NCBI GenBank assembly: GCA_007695035.1
Contig: REEO01000026.1
Location: 1-64,000, forward strand
DNA length: 64,000 nt
Direction: 5' to 3'
Source: Saprospirales bacterium
GTDB taxonomy: Bacteria > Bacteroidota > Bacteroidia > Chitinophagales > Saprospiraceae
The number at the start of each line of letters is the position of its first letter. Position 1 is the first letter of the stretch. Below the pieces are notes generated by a model. It worked only from the letters and a program-made list of their open reading frames with translations, made no database searches and was not told where the DNA came from. Shown piece by piece: positions 14,693 through 24,490 of this stretch. The translations under genes were made by a program, and so were the position numbers.

Positions 14693-17458
14693 CTAGCCAA
14701 CACCCTTATATTTGTGTTTGAGGTTGGGTAATTTGACAAGAAATCTGGTTCCATAACCGGGGGTGGATTCTAAATGCACACTTCCTCCGAGTTTTTCAAT
14801 CGATTCCTTCGTAATGTATAGGCCTATTCCCGACCCATCTGATACTGCCGTAGCCCGGTAAAACATATCGAATATTTTCTCATGATGCTCCTCTTTGATT
14901 CCTATGCCGTTGTCTTCAATGGTGATTCTCGCGAGCTGGTCATCAGTTTGGATCTCAACATTCACAACTGATTCATCTTTGTCGGGGTCCAGGTATTTCA
15001 CCGCATTGGAAATCAGGTTGTTGAGAATTACCCGTATGCGTCTTTTGTCAGAGTAGAAATCTCCTGAACATTTAACTGATACATTCACTTTGTGATCTAC
15101 CAGGTTATTGAAGTGTTTCAATCCCTCTTCCTGTTCTTGCACCAATTCTTCAAAGTCAATGAGTTCGCACTCTACATCCTGCCGAATATTTCGGGAATAA
15201 TCGAGTATATCGCCGATAAATCCATCCAGTCGCCTGACAGATTTTTCCATCATTTTGAAAATTTCCCGCAGTTCGCTGTCCTCTTCTCGGACATTGCTCT
15301 CAGCAATCATGATTAATCCGAGTAAAGAGGTAAGGGGGGCCCTGAGATCGTGAGAAGTACTGTAAACAAATCGATCCAGTTCAGTATTTCGTTTCTCGAG
15401 TTCTATGTTCTGATTTTTAATCTCCTGTTCGGCTAACTTGGAAGCAGTGATTTCAGTGTGAGTGCCATAGATCCATTCCGGTTTGCCATCTAGCGTGTAG
15501 GTCATAATTTTACCCTTATCCAGTACCCATACCCAGCGCCCGTCTTTGTGTTTCATTCGGACTTCACATTCGTAGAAGGGTATTTTTCCATCGATGTGCT
15601 GTTGAAGAATATCATCGGACTTTACTTCATCCTCGGGGTGCATTAATTGCCTCCAGGTATTTATGCAATCCAATTCCAACTGTTCGGGAGAATACCCTAC
15701 AATCTCAGCCCATCGCTCATTGTAGATAACCTCATCAGTCTGTAAATTCCACTCCCAGGTGCCCAGGTTATTACTTTTTATAATATTGTCAAGTCTGGCC
15801 CTTTCCTGAATCAGAGATTTCTCTGCTTGTCTCCTTTCGATCAAATTGGAAATAGTAAGTGCAATGGATTTTAGCATTTCGATGTCTTCCCTGTCCCAAT
15901 TCCTGGCTTCTACACAGTCTTCAAAGCCCACAAAACCATAGAATTCCCCGCTTACAAACAAGGGAACCAAAAGAATGGCTTTAATTTCCTGTTCGAGAAG
16001 CATCTCTTTAATTACAGGGTTAGTGACATTTGCTGCATTGTGCTCGCAAACAATCTTACCCTCTGAAAGTGGTTTGGTCCAAACGGAAAAAACTGAAGCA
16101 GGCACTTCTTGCAGGTTTTGGATTTGTGGCTCTATTTCGTCGGCACACCATTCCAGGGTATTGTCGAGAGTGTCGTTGGAGTGATTGTGTTTGAAGATAT
16201 ATGCCCTGCTCACTTCCAACGTACTCCCGAGGTCTTTCAAAATGCTATTAAGTACTTTTGCCACATCTTCGTATCCGACAGCCGCCTCAGAAACGCGTAC
16301 ATGGAGTTTTTCCATTGACAACCGCTTTCTGATATATTCCTCAGATCGCTTTCTCTCTGTGATATCGGAAATAAATCCCTCAATGTACTGTACCTGACCA
16401 TCGTCACTGTAAACTCCTTGTCCGCGCTCCCAAATCCATCGTATCTCGCCAGTTTTAGTTGCAATGGGATACTCCAATCTGAATACGTCTCCTGAATTGA
16501 GTGCATCCTGAGACTGTTTCCAAATATAGTCAATATAATCCCGGTGAATCAGGTCTCCAAGAGGAAAGTGGTTCTCTTCATCTACGTTATCTGGGTCATA
16601 CCCAGTGACTCTTGCAAATCCTTCACTTACAAAAAAAGCATTCCATTTCTCATCATTTTGACATCGATATACATACCCCGGCAAGTTTCTAAGCATCTGA
16701 CGCCAGGTCTCTTCCCGAGCTTGCAATGAGCGTTCAGCAAGGACGCGCGAAGTAATGTCTTCATGGACGGCAACAAGGTGATCATCGAATCCCTTCAACC
16801 TGGATACCTTCATCACAAACCACTTGTTCTCAGACTCTCTATGACAGGGATATTCCCATTCATATAGCTCGCTGGTTTTTGCTTTGACTTCTAACATGCC
16901 TTTCAAGGTCTGTCCGGCTGTATTGTCCCCAGCCTCCTCTGCTTTCTTAAGTACTTTAAAATAATTTGTGCCCACGCTGATTCCTTTTAAATCAGGGAGT
17001 CCGCTTTTTTTCCCAAACTCATTCCAGGCCCGGTTGGTGGAGATTATTTCACCGTCCTCATTGAGCACGGCTATATGGGCAGAAACAGAGTCTAGTACTG
17101 CAGTATTGTAGGAGGCACTTTGGTCCAGGTGTTGGCGCATTTCCTCACTTTGATCTTCCAAATTGCTCTTGTAGATCGCATAAATGGATGTCATTACTAT
17201 GACTGCAATAGAAAGGGAACGGTTGAGATAAACATTGACCGGGGTTTCACTTGTGGCCAATAATATGGGATTAAGGGCAGTAAGAAGAATCGCCAAGACC
17301 GAAAAAAGGAGGATAACCCTTTTGCGCTCCCGACTCACCAGTACTATAACAAACAAATAAAGGACACCTACAGCCGTCCCCAAGGGTACGTACCAGTCAA
17401 TCAGAACTATGGCTATCAATAGAATGAAAGCCAACCAAACCAGCAATCCATTTTTCAT
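14693..17458 (-). CDS. Membrane-bound multi-PAS/GAF sensor histidine kinase
   Basis: A 921-residue sensor kinase. The N-terminus has about five hydrophobic segments (for example GLLVWLAFILLIAIVLIDW and AVGVLYLFVIVLV). Then come a PAS domain (about 110-220), a second PAS with PAC (about 240-360, ending FISDITERKRSEE), a GAF domain (about 370-530), a third PAS with PAC (about 545-670, GTHTEITASKLAE), HisKA (phospho-acceptor His in YSTSHDLRAPLTS) and HATPase (N box NLISNAVKYL, G1 DNGIGI, G2 GSGIGLYI). There is no receiver domain, so it needs a separate partner; the single-domain regulator upstream on the same strand is the likely one. The ATG at 17458 is chosen because the longer frame begins at GTG. 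Confidence 0.92.
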   Translation of the reverse strand: MKNGLLVWLAFILLIAIVLIDWYVPLGTAVGVLYLFVIVLVSRERKRVILLFSVLAILLTALNPILLATSETPVNVYLNRSLSIAVIVMTSIYAIYKSNLEDQSEEMRQHLDQSASYNTAVLDSVSAHIAVLNEDGEIISTNRAWNEFGKKSGLPDLKGISVGTNYFKVLKKAEEAGDNTAGQTLKGMLEVKAKTSELYEWEYPCHRESENKWFVMKVSRLKGFDDHLVAVHEDITSRVLAERSLQAREETWRQMLRNLPGYVYRCQNDEKWNAFFVSEGFARVTGYDPDNVDEENHFPLGDLIHRDYIDYIWKQSQDALNSGDVFRLEYPIATKTGEIRWIWERGQGVYSDDGQVQYIEGFISDITERKRSEEYIRKRLSMEKLHVRVSEAAVGYEDVAKVLNSILKDLGSTLEVSRAYIFKHNHSNDTLDNTLEWCADEIEPQIQNLQEVPASVFSVWTKPLSEGKIVCEHNAANVTNPVIKEMLLEQEIKAILLVPLFVSGEFYGFVGFEDCVEARNWDREDIEMLKSIALTISNLIERRQAEKSLIQERARLDNIIKSNNLGTWEWNLQTDEVIYNERWAEIVGYSPEQLELDCINTWRQLMHPEDEVKSDDILQQHIDGKIPFYECEVRMKHKDGRWVWVLDKGKIMTYTLDGKPEWIYGTHTEITASKLAEQEIKNQNIELEKRNTELDRFVYSTSHDLRAPLTSLLGLIMIAESNVREEDSELREIFKMMEKSVRRLDGFIGDILDYSRNIRQDVECELIDFEELVQEQEEGLKHFNNLVDHKVNVSVKCSGDFYSDKRRIRVILNNLISNAVKYLDPDKDESVVNVEIQTDDQLARITIEDNGIGIKEEHHEKIFDMFYRATAVSDGSGIGLYITKESIEKLGGSVHLESTPGYGTRFLVKLPNLKHKYKGVG

Positions 17459-17728
17459 TGAAACAACATTCGAATTTTCACCGGCAGAACCAAAAAGGTT
17501 TTTGTTCCAGCCCACCTGGTTTCAATTACTCAAACTCAGGTGAAGATTTCCATTATTCAGACATACCAAGTCAAATCTTTACATTCTCAAATCTAGGTCT
17601 TTCAAAAGACGAGACCCAAAATCCACCGTCAATATAGACCACAAAGTTAAGGTCGTAATTTCAGCAATCGATTACACATTTTGAGAAATCTCCACTTCAT
17701 TGGACAACAATACATTTATGAAGCCAAT

Positions 17729-18127
17729 TCACTTTCCATTGGTTTTTGGGCACAAAATATTTTTTATGGTCCTGGGGTCAAGTGGTTTATTTATATAGCC
17801 GCAAACATGAGGGTTTTCACTGGCTTTTTGCATATCCACCAGGTCATTAGAAGAGGACAACATATATACACGGCATCCTGCCCTCTTGGAATCCGGAATT
17901 TCAGCAAACCGGTCGAGAAACTCAAATCCACTCATTTCAGGCATTTTAATGTCCAGCAGAATGAGGTCGGGAAATTCATCTTCGATAGTTAACAGGTAAT
18001 CTAATGCTTCCTTAGCAGAGACAAAGCCTTTGGTATTAGCTACAATCCCACTTTTTTTTAAAAGGGTGGAATTTACAAACTGGTCCAGGTCATTGTCATC
18101 TATTAGCATTACCTTGGAGTACATCAT
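17729..18127 (-). CDS. Single-domain response regulator (Rcp1-like)
   Basis: A 132-residue CheY-fold protein made only of a receiver domain. The acidic pocket is IDDND (about 9-13), the phospho-acceptor Asp lies in LILLDIKMPEMSG (about residue 58), and the conserved Lys is in GYINKPLD (near 113). No output domain follows. Proteins of this size and sequence type pair with PAS/GAF kinases lacking receivers; the kinase gene at 14693-17458 follows on the same strand after 270 bp. The output may be protein-protein interaction. Confidence 0.9.
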   Translation of the reverse strand: MMYSKVMLIDDNDLDQFVNSTLLKKSGIVANTKGFVSAKEALDYLLTIEDEFPDLILLDIKMPEMSGFEFLDRFAEIPDSKRAGCRVYMLSSSNDLVDMQKASENPHVCGYINKPLDPRTIKNILCPKTNGK

Positions 18128-18538
18128 AATTACAGCAATATTGGATTTACCGCATTTGCCTCCACATAATTAACCGACCGAAGACAAAATTAGTCCCAAA
18201 TGTATTGAACTTTTACAAACTTTACCAAATAGTATTGCTATAAAGCTCTCCCGGAGGCAACTTGAACAAGAACACTTTAGTGATATTCACAGCAACTATA
18301 CATAATTTTTTTCAAAATGTAGCTTTAAACCAATAAAATTATGGCTAATTAATCCATATTAAGAATATTAATCTGTGATATAATCGAGTCAATGGACAGG
18401 ACAAAACTCCTTTGTTAGGCAACCAGGCTTAGGCAAACTCCTTCGAAAACCTTCTCCCTCCATGAAATAATGCTAAAAACCCTTCTGTCTGAAGTTAAGT
18501 TGTTTACTTTGTGGGGTAAAATTACCGCACAGTGCAAC
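18128..18538. other. Intergenic region between divergent regulator and ddl
   Basis: Roughly 410 bp, AT-rich in the first 270. A TTTACTTTG sequence (18503-18511) 27 bp before the ddl ATG resembles the Bacteroidota -7 element with one base missing and may be the ddl promoter. No coding sequence or clear hairpin seen. Confidence 0.4.
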
Positions 18539-19522
18539 ATGAGAAAAAAACAGATAGCGATTGTCAGTGGTGGGTTCAGTGAGGAACGCGTGATCTCAAT
18601 GAAAAGTTGTGACTTCATAGAAACCTGGCTGGATTCCACCAAATACGAAACCCGGGTGGTCTTGATTGACCGCAACCGCTGGTACGATCGTGATACAGGA
18701 ATCGATGTGGACAAATCAGATTTTTCCATTCCGATTGAGGGTACAAAACTTATATTTGACGGGGTTTGCCTCATTATCCATGGTCCTCCTGTAGAGGACG
18801 GCCAAATCCAGGGATACTTCAATCTGCTCAGCATTCCGCACACAACCTGCGACACTTTCACCAGTTCTCTTTGTTTCAACAAACAAGCGACGAAAACCTA
18901 TCTGAAGCCCTTCAACATCCCTATGGGCAACTCCATTTTTCTCACCCGGGGAGCGCTACCCACCACAACCGAAATGAAAAAACTGGGATTTCCCGTTTTT
19001 GTCAAACCCAACTGCCACGGTTCCAGTTTCGGCATCTCAAAGGCCAGCAATGAGAGCGAATTACGTGATTCCTGTGAAAAAGCCTATCAATACGACCGAG
19101 AAATACTGGTGGAGGAATTTCTCGAGGGGCGGGAATTTTCCTGCGGGGTGGTGCAACATCGAGGTAATACCATTCCCCTGCCGGTCACGGAAATCATTCC
19201 CAAAACTGAGTTTTTTGACTTCGCAGCCAAGTATGAAAAAATGAGTGAGGAAATCACCCCTGCTGAACTGCCAAAGGAAATATCAGATGAATGCAGGGAA
19301 ATTTCGGGGAGAATATACGACCTGCTAAATTGCCGGGGAATGGTGCGAGTGGATTTCATACTGCACAGAGGAAAGCTTAAAGTCCTGGAAGTCAATACGG
19401 TTCCCGGGCTCTCTCCCGAGAGTATCATCCCGGCACAGGCCAAAGCGCATGGCTGGAGTTTTTCAGAATTTTTGGACGTGGTCGTCGAGGAGACGATTTT
19501 GAACAGGGAGGAAAATGCTTAG
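18539..19522 (+). CDS. ddl: D-alanine--D-alanine ligase
   Basis: A 327-residue ATP-grasp ligase that joins two D-alanines for peptidoglycan precursor synthesis in the cytoplasm. Features: N-terminal IAIVSGGFSEERVISMKS (7-24, Glu of the substrate site), a HGPPVEDGQIQGYF segment in place of the usual HGxxGEDG, the ATP-grasp stretch FPVFVKPNCHGSSFGI, VEEFLEGREFSCGV, and the metal/D-Ala site VLEVNTVPGLSPESIIPAQA. The ATG at 18539 is preferred over an upstream in-frame ATG at 18470 because the protein then begins exactly at the conserved core. Convergent with the small gene at 19661; the minus-strand terminator lies between. Confidence 0.93.
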   Translation: MRKKQIAIVSGGFSEERVISMKSCDFIETWLDSTKYETRVVLIDRNRWYDRDTGIDVDKSDFSIPIEGTKLIFDGVCLIIHGPPVEDGQIQGYFNLLSIPHTTCDTFTSSLCFNKQATKTYLKPFNIPMGNSIFLTRGALPTTTEMKKLGFPVFVKPNCHGSSFGISKASNESELRDSCEKAYQYDREILVEEFLEGREFSCGVVQHRGNTIPLPVTEIIPKTEFFDFAAKYEKMSEEITPAELPKEISDECREISGRIYDLLNCRGMVRVDFILHRGKLKVLEVNTVPGLSPESIIPAQAKAHGWSFSEFLDVVVEETILNREENA

Positions 19523-19577
19523 TCCCCGAAGGACCTCATATATAGTTTGATGAATCTGGGCATTATGTTGAAGGCAT

Positions 19578-19617
19578 AAAAAACGTCAGTGCTCTGATAT
19601 GGATCAAAACACTGACG
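19578..19617 (-). terminator. Rho-independent terminator of the 72-residue gene
   Basis: Perfect 8-bp stem CGTCAGTG (19584-19591) / CACTGACG (19610-19617) with a nested TGAT-atgg-ATCA stem. On the minus strand it is followed by six T residues (19583-19578). Confidence 0.8.
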
Positions 19618-19660
19618 CCGACCTTTATTAAGAAGCAAAAAATTTAGCAGTCTATACTGT

Positions 19661-19879
19661 TTATTTCTCTTTGCTGAGACTGATGAGGTTGGTTAGAGTC
19701 GAAGGGGCGGGATGGAAGGTCACCTTAGGTATCTCCCGCTTCGCATTCTTTAATATTTTGTACTCCTCAAACACGTCCCAGTTGCTTTCAATGCTTTCAT
19801 TGATGGCGTGCGATTTCTGAAAATCTACTTCTCTGTAAAGGTAACTGACAAGATCATTTTGTGTAAAGTTTTGTACCAT
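19661..19879 (-). CDS. Small conserved Bacteroidota protein (anti-sigma-like NDLVSYLY family)
   Basis: A 72-residue acidic-basic protein with the pattern TQNDLVSYLYREVD, a central SIESNWDVFEEYKILKNAK helix and a tail APSTLTNLISLSKEK. I recognise this layout (NDLxxYLY, then W/F-x-E-E-Y, ending in PS-x-x-x-x-x-I-L-x-x-S) as a frequent small protein type in Bacteroidota that resembles the N-terminal helical part of anti-sigma factors but lacks a zinc motif and membrane segment. Function is unknown. Its own terminator directly downstream supports real expression. Confidence 0.65.
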   Translation of the reverse strand: MVQNFTQNDLVSYLYREVDFQKSHAINESIESNWDVFEEYKILKNAKREIPKVTFHPAPSTLTNLISLSKEK

Positions 19880-20023
19880 ATAGCATTTTTAAAGATTAAG
19901 AACTTTGTTATTAAGCGCTCATTAAACGTCTGGATTTGACGCCCTTATTGTATTTTTCCTGACAATTAAGGTATTGCGGGCAAACTTTAACATATTTCTT
20001 TTTTTATGTATGCGTCTTCCTGG

Positions 20024-20470
20024 CTATTTTTTTCTATACCAAGTTACCGTCCTTCCAAGAAATGGTCGACCCATATAGCCTCTGACATCAATGGTCTCAT
20101 CGTCGAAAGAATTTATCCTGCAACTGTATATTTCGCCTTCATCCACATCTATAATGGATCCTCCAGACCATCTGCTGCCATCCCAATCCAGGTCCCATAT
20201 CAGGTCCATTCCCAGCAGCTTTTTGTCTTCCAGCTCATGGGGACATTCTGAGCATACTGCATCTTCAGCACCTTCCCTCAAAACGGTAATCCGGGCATGA
20301 AGTTTATCTCCATTCATATAAAATTCCACTACAGAACGCATTTCGCCACTGTCGTCATCGAGAATCTTCCAGTAACCCGATGGAATTTCAGGATCGGAAT
20401 AACTTTCTGAGATAGGACCTAATGCCAAAAGCAGCGCACTTAATAAAAATATCAATACAGGCATAATCAT
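20024..20470 (-). CDS. DUF2147 family secreted protein
   Basis: A 148-residue protein with an N-terminal hydrophobic signal (PVLIFLLSALLLALG) and the DUF2147 core: GYWKILDDDSGEMRSVVEFY, HARITVL, a C-x-x-C pair (AVCSECPHE), LLGMDLIWDLDW, WSGGSIIDVDEGEIYSC and the terminal RGYMGRPFLGRTVTWYR. Members form a small secreted beta-barrel of unknown function. The ATG at 20470 (or 20464) is favoured, since the longer frame begins with TTG. Monocistronic; the next gene is divergent. Confidence 0.88.
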   Translation of the reverse strand: MIMPVLIFLLSALLLALGPISESYSDPEIPSGYWKILDDDSGEMRSVVEFYMNGDKLHARITVLREGAEDAVCSECPHELEDKKLLGMDLIWDLDWDGSRWSGGSIIDVDEGEIYSCRINSFDDETIDVRGYMGRPFLGRTVTWYRKK

Positions 20471-20577
20471 AGGCTTTAAACAGCTTTTGAAACGCAATAC
20501 CTCCTGCGAAATTCCTATACCCAATTGATTTTTTTAATGGACAATGCAGGTAGATTCGAAGCAGACGCTCAAAGTGC

Positions 20578-20585
20578 TATCTTTG
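20578..20585 (+). promoter_or_regulatory. -7 promoter element of the acyltransferase gene
   Basis: TATCTTTG, a full match to TANNTTTG, 33 bp before the ATG at 20619. A TTCG at 20555-20558 gives a weak -33 at 19-bp spacing. Its place inside the longer open frame argues for the later start codon. Confidence 0.5.
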
Positions 20586-20618
20586 CAACAAATAAATCCG
20601 GCAAAAACCTTCTCCCCG

Positions 20619-21494
20619 ATGGATTTCACAAAAGCATTGGTGACAGTAGTTCTCAAACCCCTTTCACGCCTCCCTTTTGGGGTGCTGTACTTCATATCTG
20701 ACTTGCTTTACCTTCCGATTCGTTATCTCATCGGCTACAGGAAAAAAGTGGTTTGGTCAAATTTGAAGACCTGCTTCCCGGATCGAGAACACTCCTCTTT
20801 GAAAAAAACAATGAACGGCTTTTACCGGCACTTTTGCGATCTCATTGTGGAAACGGTCAAATTGGGCAGCATTCGAAAAGAAGATGCCCTCAAAAGGTGC
20901 AAGGTGCTAAATCCTGAATTAATGAACGATCTATATGAGGAGGGAAAAAGCATTATTGTCATTGCAGGTCATTACAACAATTGGGAACTGGCGGCCATGG
21001 TCCAACCCCTTTTCTTCAAATACAAAGGTCTCGGCATATATTCCCCGCTTCGAAATCCCACTTTGGATAGTTACATCAGGGAAACCCGCAGCCGATTTGG
21101 AATGGAGCTCGTACCAAAAAAGCGCACCTTGAAAACGATGCTTACAGAAGTAGAAAAAGGGCCTGTGGCCACCTGTTTTCTCTCCGACCAGTCTCCCAAA
21201 AGGAGTCAAAATGCATACTGGACCCAATTTTTAAACCGTGAAACAGGTATCCCTTTCGGTGCCGGAGCTTATGCAGTGCGATATGATATGCCGGTGGTGT
21301 ACGGAGGCATGGAAAAAGTCAAGCGGGGTCATTACGAAATAACCTTTAAACTCATCACAAAAAATCCCCGGGAAATGGGAGCTGAGGGCATACTGGAGAG
21401 CTACAACAAATTGCTGGAATCCGAAATCCTGAAAAAACCGGAATACTGGCTCTGGTCCCACAAAAGGTGGAAACACAAAAGATCCGTGAAGTAA
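20619..21494 (+). CDS. Lipid A biosynthesis acyltransferase (LpxL/HtrB family)
   Basis: A 291-residue inner-membrane acyltransferase adding a secondary acyl chain to lipid A or a related lipid. It shows the family pattern: an N-terminal hydrophobic segment (FGVLYFISDLLYLPIRYLIGY), VVWSNLKTCFPD, the catalytic HxxxxxE-like GHYNNWELAAM (about 110-120), YSPLRNPTLDSYI, SDQSPKRSQ and a late WLWSHKRWKHKR. The ATG at 20619 is supported by the promoter just upstream. The TonB receptor gene follows on the same strand 185 bp downstream. Confidence 0.9.
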   Translation: MDFTKALVTVVLKPLSRLPFGVLYFISDLLYLPIRYLIGYRKKVVWSNLKTCFPDREHSSLKKTMNGFYRHFCDLIVETVKLGSIRKEDALKRCKVLNPELMNDLYEEGKSIIVIAGHYNNWELAAMVQPLFFKYKGLGIYSPLRNPTLDSYIRETRSRFGMELVPKKRTLKTMLTEVEKGPVATCFLSDQSPKRSQNAYWTQFLNRETGIPFGAGAYAVRYDMPVVYGGMEKVKRGHYEITFKLITKNPREMGAEGILESYNKLLESEILKKPEYWLWSHKRWKHKRSVK

Positions 21495-21679
21495 AAGCCC
21501 GGTCTCCAAAATCCACTTCCCAAATCGCTTTGCTTTGTCCTTTAAAAATAACCTGGAATGGGGATTTGACACCTGCTACATACGCCTTACAAGCGATTTC
21601 CCTGGTTGGCCCCAACCCTCTGCAATTGTATGTATGCCAAAAATATCTAACTTTAATCCCTGAAATAAAACACCGACCA

Positions 21680-24043
21680 ATGTATTTCAGATTGACTCTG
21701 TTGATTGCCGGATTTACCCTGTTGGCGCTGAAAGCGACCATCGGACAGGTGCCTACAGGGGATATTAGCGGTGTGGTAATTGATCGAGACAGCAGGCAAC
21801 CCCTCCCCGGGGCCACTGTGGTGGTATTGGAGAAAGAGGAATTTACCGGGACGACTACTGACCAAAATGGCAATTTCTCTTTCCGTAATCTACCTGTAGG
21901 AAGGAGAACACTGGAGATATCCTTCATAGGATACGAGACACGGCGCCTTTCCAATCTGAATCTAACCAGCGGACGGGAATTGGAGGTGGAAATAGAACTC
22001 AGCCCCGCAGCTATTGAAGCTGCTGAAGTCACAGTTAGACCCGAGCGAGTTGACAGCGACCCGGTAAATCCCTTTTCATCCGTTTCTTCCCGTTCTTTCA
22101 CTGTTGAGGAGACGCAGCGATACGCAGCCTCAGTAAATGACCCGGGCAGATTGGCGGTAGGATTTCCCGGAGTACAACCACAGCGCGATACACGCACCGA
22201 CATTTTTGTGCGAGGAAATTCTGCAGCCGGGGTGAGTTGGCGGCTGATGGGCGTGGACATACCCAATCCCAATCACTTTGCACGAATTGGCTCTTCCGGG
22301 GGTGGCATCTCCATTTTCTCTGCATCCCTGCTGTCCACTTCGGACTTTTCAAGTGGGGCTTTCCCGGCAGAATACGGCAATGCCACCGCAGGGGTTTTTG
22401 ACATGAAATTCCGAAGGGGAAACCGGAACAGTCGGCAACACACCATTAGAGCGGGGATTCTGGGACTTGATTTTGCAACAGAGGGTCCCATAAAAAAGGG
22501 AGAGAGCTCCTATCTGGTCAACTACCGGTATTCCACCCTGGGACTTCTCAATGAAATGGGTATCCACCTGGTCGGAGAGCGGATTTCCAATACCTTCCAG
22601 GACCTCTCTTTTGTCACCCAATGGTCTGACAATTCCAACAACCACCGTTTTACTCTATGGGGTATAGGAGGTATCAGCCGCGAAAGTGAAGAAGTGGTCG
22701 AGGACCGCAGCGAATGGAGAACATACACGGACTATCTGTCCTACGACTTTGACACCGACATGGGCGCGGTGGGTATCAATCACAACTGGTTATTAGACGA
22801 GCGGTCTTATCTGGTAAACTCCATAGCCGTAATGGGTCAAAAAATCGGATTCCAATACGACACCACCAATCTTGAAAACGAATCTTTTGCCGTAGATAAC
22901 CAGGTCCACCGCGACAATAGAATCACCCTAAACAGCACCTTCAACCACCGCATTTCCCCGGAACTTAGATTAAAAACCGGCGTTCAGGCAAGTATAATTC
23001 GGTATTCTTTTTTCAGGGAGCGATACAATTTTGAAAGAAAACAGCAGGAGCAGATTGTTGATGGAAGCGGCACTACAGGGCTTTACGAGGCATTTATTCA
23101 GACTGCCTGGGAACCCCATCCGCGATGGCTGCTAAATTTGGGCCTGAGGGGAATGCACTTTGGCCTCAACTCAACCAGTTCCCTGGAACCCAGGGTCAGT
23201 GCAGCTTATAATATATCGGAAACCATGCGATTACAACTGGCCTATGGCCTCCACGGCATGACCCTTCCGCTGGGTTCTTATTTCACCAGAGTACCCTCAA
23301 ATCCCGTTGCATTGCCCAATAAATCACTGGATTTACTGAAAAGTCATCACTTTGTACTGGCACACACCTGGGATTGGGCCCCCGGCTGGAGGTTGAACAC
23401 CGAATTTTATTATCAAATAATAACCAACGCCCCGGTCGTTGACGACCCTGACAGAACCTATTGGCTGCTCAATGAAATCCAACAATTTGCAGAGGAGCCC
23501 CTGGTGAGTAGAGGATACGGATACAATAGAGGAGTGGATATAACACTGGAGCGATTCTTTGACAGTGGGGTATTTATGATTTTATCGGGTTCCATTTTCC
23601 GTTCTCAATTCGAACCACTGGATGGTAAAAAGTACCCCACACAGTTTGATTCCCGCTATGCAGGAACTTTGATGGGTGGTTATGAATGGAATATTGGCAA
23701 CGGCCAGCGATTGGAATTGGGGGCGAAGGTTATATACACCGCCGGGCTTCCTATTATGCCGCTTCTGGAAGATGGGCCGGTCAGGGACGACCGGGAACCT
23801 GTTTACGATGAAAGCGATCCATTTTCTATTCAGGTGAAAGATTATTTTCGCCCCGATTTGAGAATTGCATGGAGACGCAACAATCCAAACAACTCCTGGA
23901 TTCTGTCACTGGATTTACAAAATGCCACTTCCCGACGAAATGTGGACATAGTCAGAAGGCAATTTGACCCGGACACCAACGAATGGGTTTACAACAGAAT
24001 GGCCGGACTGACGCCCATTCTGAGTTTTCAGATTGATTTCTGA
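21680..24043 (+). CDS. TonB-dependent receptor with carboxypeptidase-regulatory-like domain
   Basis: A 788-residue outer-membrane receptor. Signal peptide (LTLLIAGFTLLALKATIGQ), then a CarboxypepD_reg-like beta-sandwich (about 25-100: GDISGVVIDRDSRQPLPGAT, GNFSFRNLPVGRRTLEISFIGYE), a plug domain (about 130-240: LAVGFPGVQPQRDTRTDIFV, GAFPAEYGNATAGVFDM) and a beta-barrel ending in a terminal aromatic strand LSFQIDF. No SusD partner is adjacent, so it is not a typical SusCD glycan system; the shape fits the TonB receptors that stand alone in Bacteroidota. The substrate is unknown. ATG at 21680 gives the only plausible signal peptide. Confidence 0.9.
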   Translation: MYFRLTLLIAGFTLLALKATIGQVPTGDISGVVIDRDSRQPLPGATVVVLEKEEFTGTTTDQNGNFSFRNLPVGRRTLEISFIGYETRRLSNLNLTSGRELEVEIELSPAAIEAAEVTVRPERVDSDPVNPFSSVSSRSFTVEETQRYAASVNDPGRLAVGFPGVQPQRDTRTDIFVRGNSAAGVSWRLMGVDIPNPNHFARIGSSGGGISIFSASLLSTSDFSSGAFPAEYGNATAGVFDMKFRRGNRNSRQHTIRAGILGLDFATEGPIKKGESSYLVNYRYSTLGLLNEMGIHLVGERISNTFQDLSFVTQWSDNSNNHRFTLWGIGGISRESEEVVEDRSEWRTYTDYLSYDFDTDMGAVGINHNWLLDERSYLVNSIAVMGQKIGFQYDTTNLENESFAVDNQVHRDNRITLNSTFNHRISPELRLKTGVQASIIRYSFFRERYNFERKQQEQIVDGSGTTGLYEAFIQTAWEPHPRWLLNLGLRGMHFGLNSTSSLEPRVSAAYNISETMRLQLAYGLHGMTLPLGSYFTRVPSNPVALPNKSLDLLKSHHFVLAHTWDWAPGWRLNTEFYYQIITNAPVVDDPDRTYWLLNEIQQFAEEPLVSRGYGYNRGVDITLERFFDSGVFMILSGSIFRSQFEPLDGKKYPTQFDSRYAGTLMGGYEWNIGNGQRLELGAKVIYTAGLPIMPLLEDGPVRDDREPVYDESDPFSIQVKDYFRPDLRIAWRRNNPNNSWILSLDLQNATSRRNVDIVRRQFDPDTNEWVYNRMAGLTPILSFQIDF

Positions 24044-24225
24044 TACCTCCTGAGTGATATGCACATGAATCGTTCCCATTTAACCCAATGCAAAAAGAGT
24101 GTGGAAAGTTGGTTGTGTGTTCAAAAGAAGAGGACTTTAATTCGTGGTGTCTTGAAAGCGACAGGAACCTTACGAAATCAGCCTTCGTTTACTACTACAG
24201 CGTGATTACAAACAAAGAAAAAGCC

Positions 24226-24468
24226 ATGGAATCATTAGAATCAATATCCAGTATTATAAAACGTGGGACGAAAAATGCCTACGAAGAGATTTTGATAGAG
24301 GGATATGAAAAGGCACAGAGGGAAAACATAGAGGAGCAAAAAGCTACTATTCGAAAATCAGTGGTGAATTATTACAAACCTGGTACGTCTGTACATCAGA
24401 TTAGTATAGCGCTTGAAATTCCGGAAAGCGAAATAGGGGAAATACTCCACAACGAGGGTCTGATTTAG
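24226..24468 (+). CDS. Small helical protein, resembling the C-terminal tail of Rpn/PD-(D/E)XK transposase-like nucleases
   Basis: An 80-residue protein (ATG at 24226, MESLESISSII) rich in charged helices: EEILIEGYEKAQRENIEEQK followed by GTSVHQISIALEIPESEIGE. The last part resembles the helix-turn-helix-like tail (S-x-x-Q-I-x-x-x-x-x-I-x-x-x-E-I) of recombination-promoting nucleases, but no nuclease domain is present. The frame extends upstream to 24088 and could encode 126 residues. A decayed second copy of its start lies at 24491-24620. Function unknown; it may itself be a fragment. Confidence 0.5.
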   Translation: MESLESISSIIKRGTKNAYEEILIEGYEKAQRENIEEQKATIRKSVVNYYKPGTSVHQISIALEIPESEIGEILHNEGLI

Positions 24469-24490
24469 CAGCGTCGGGCAGCCAAAAGAC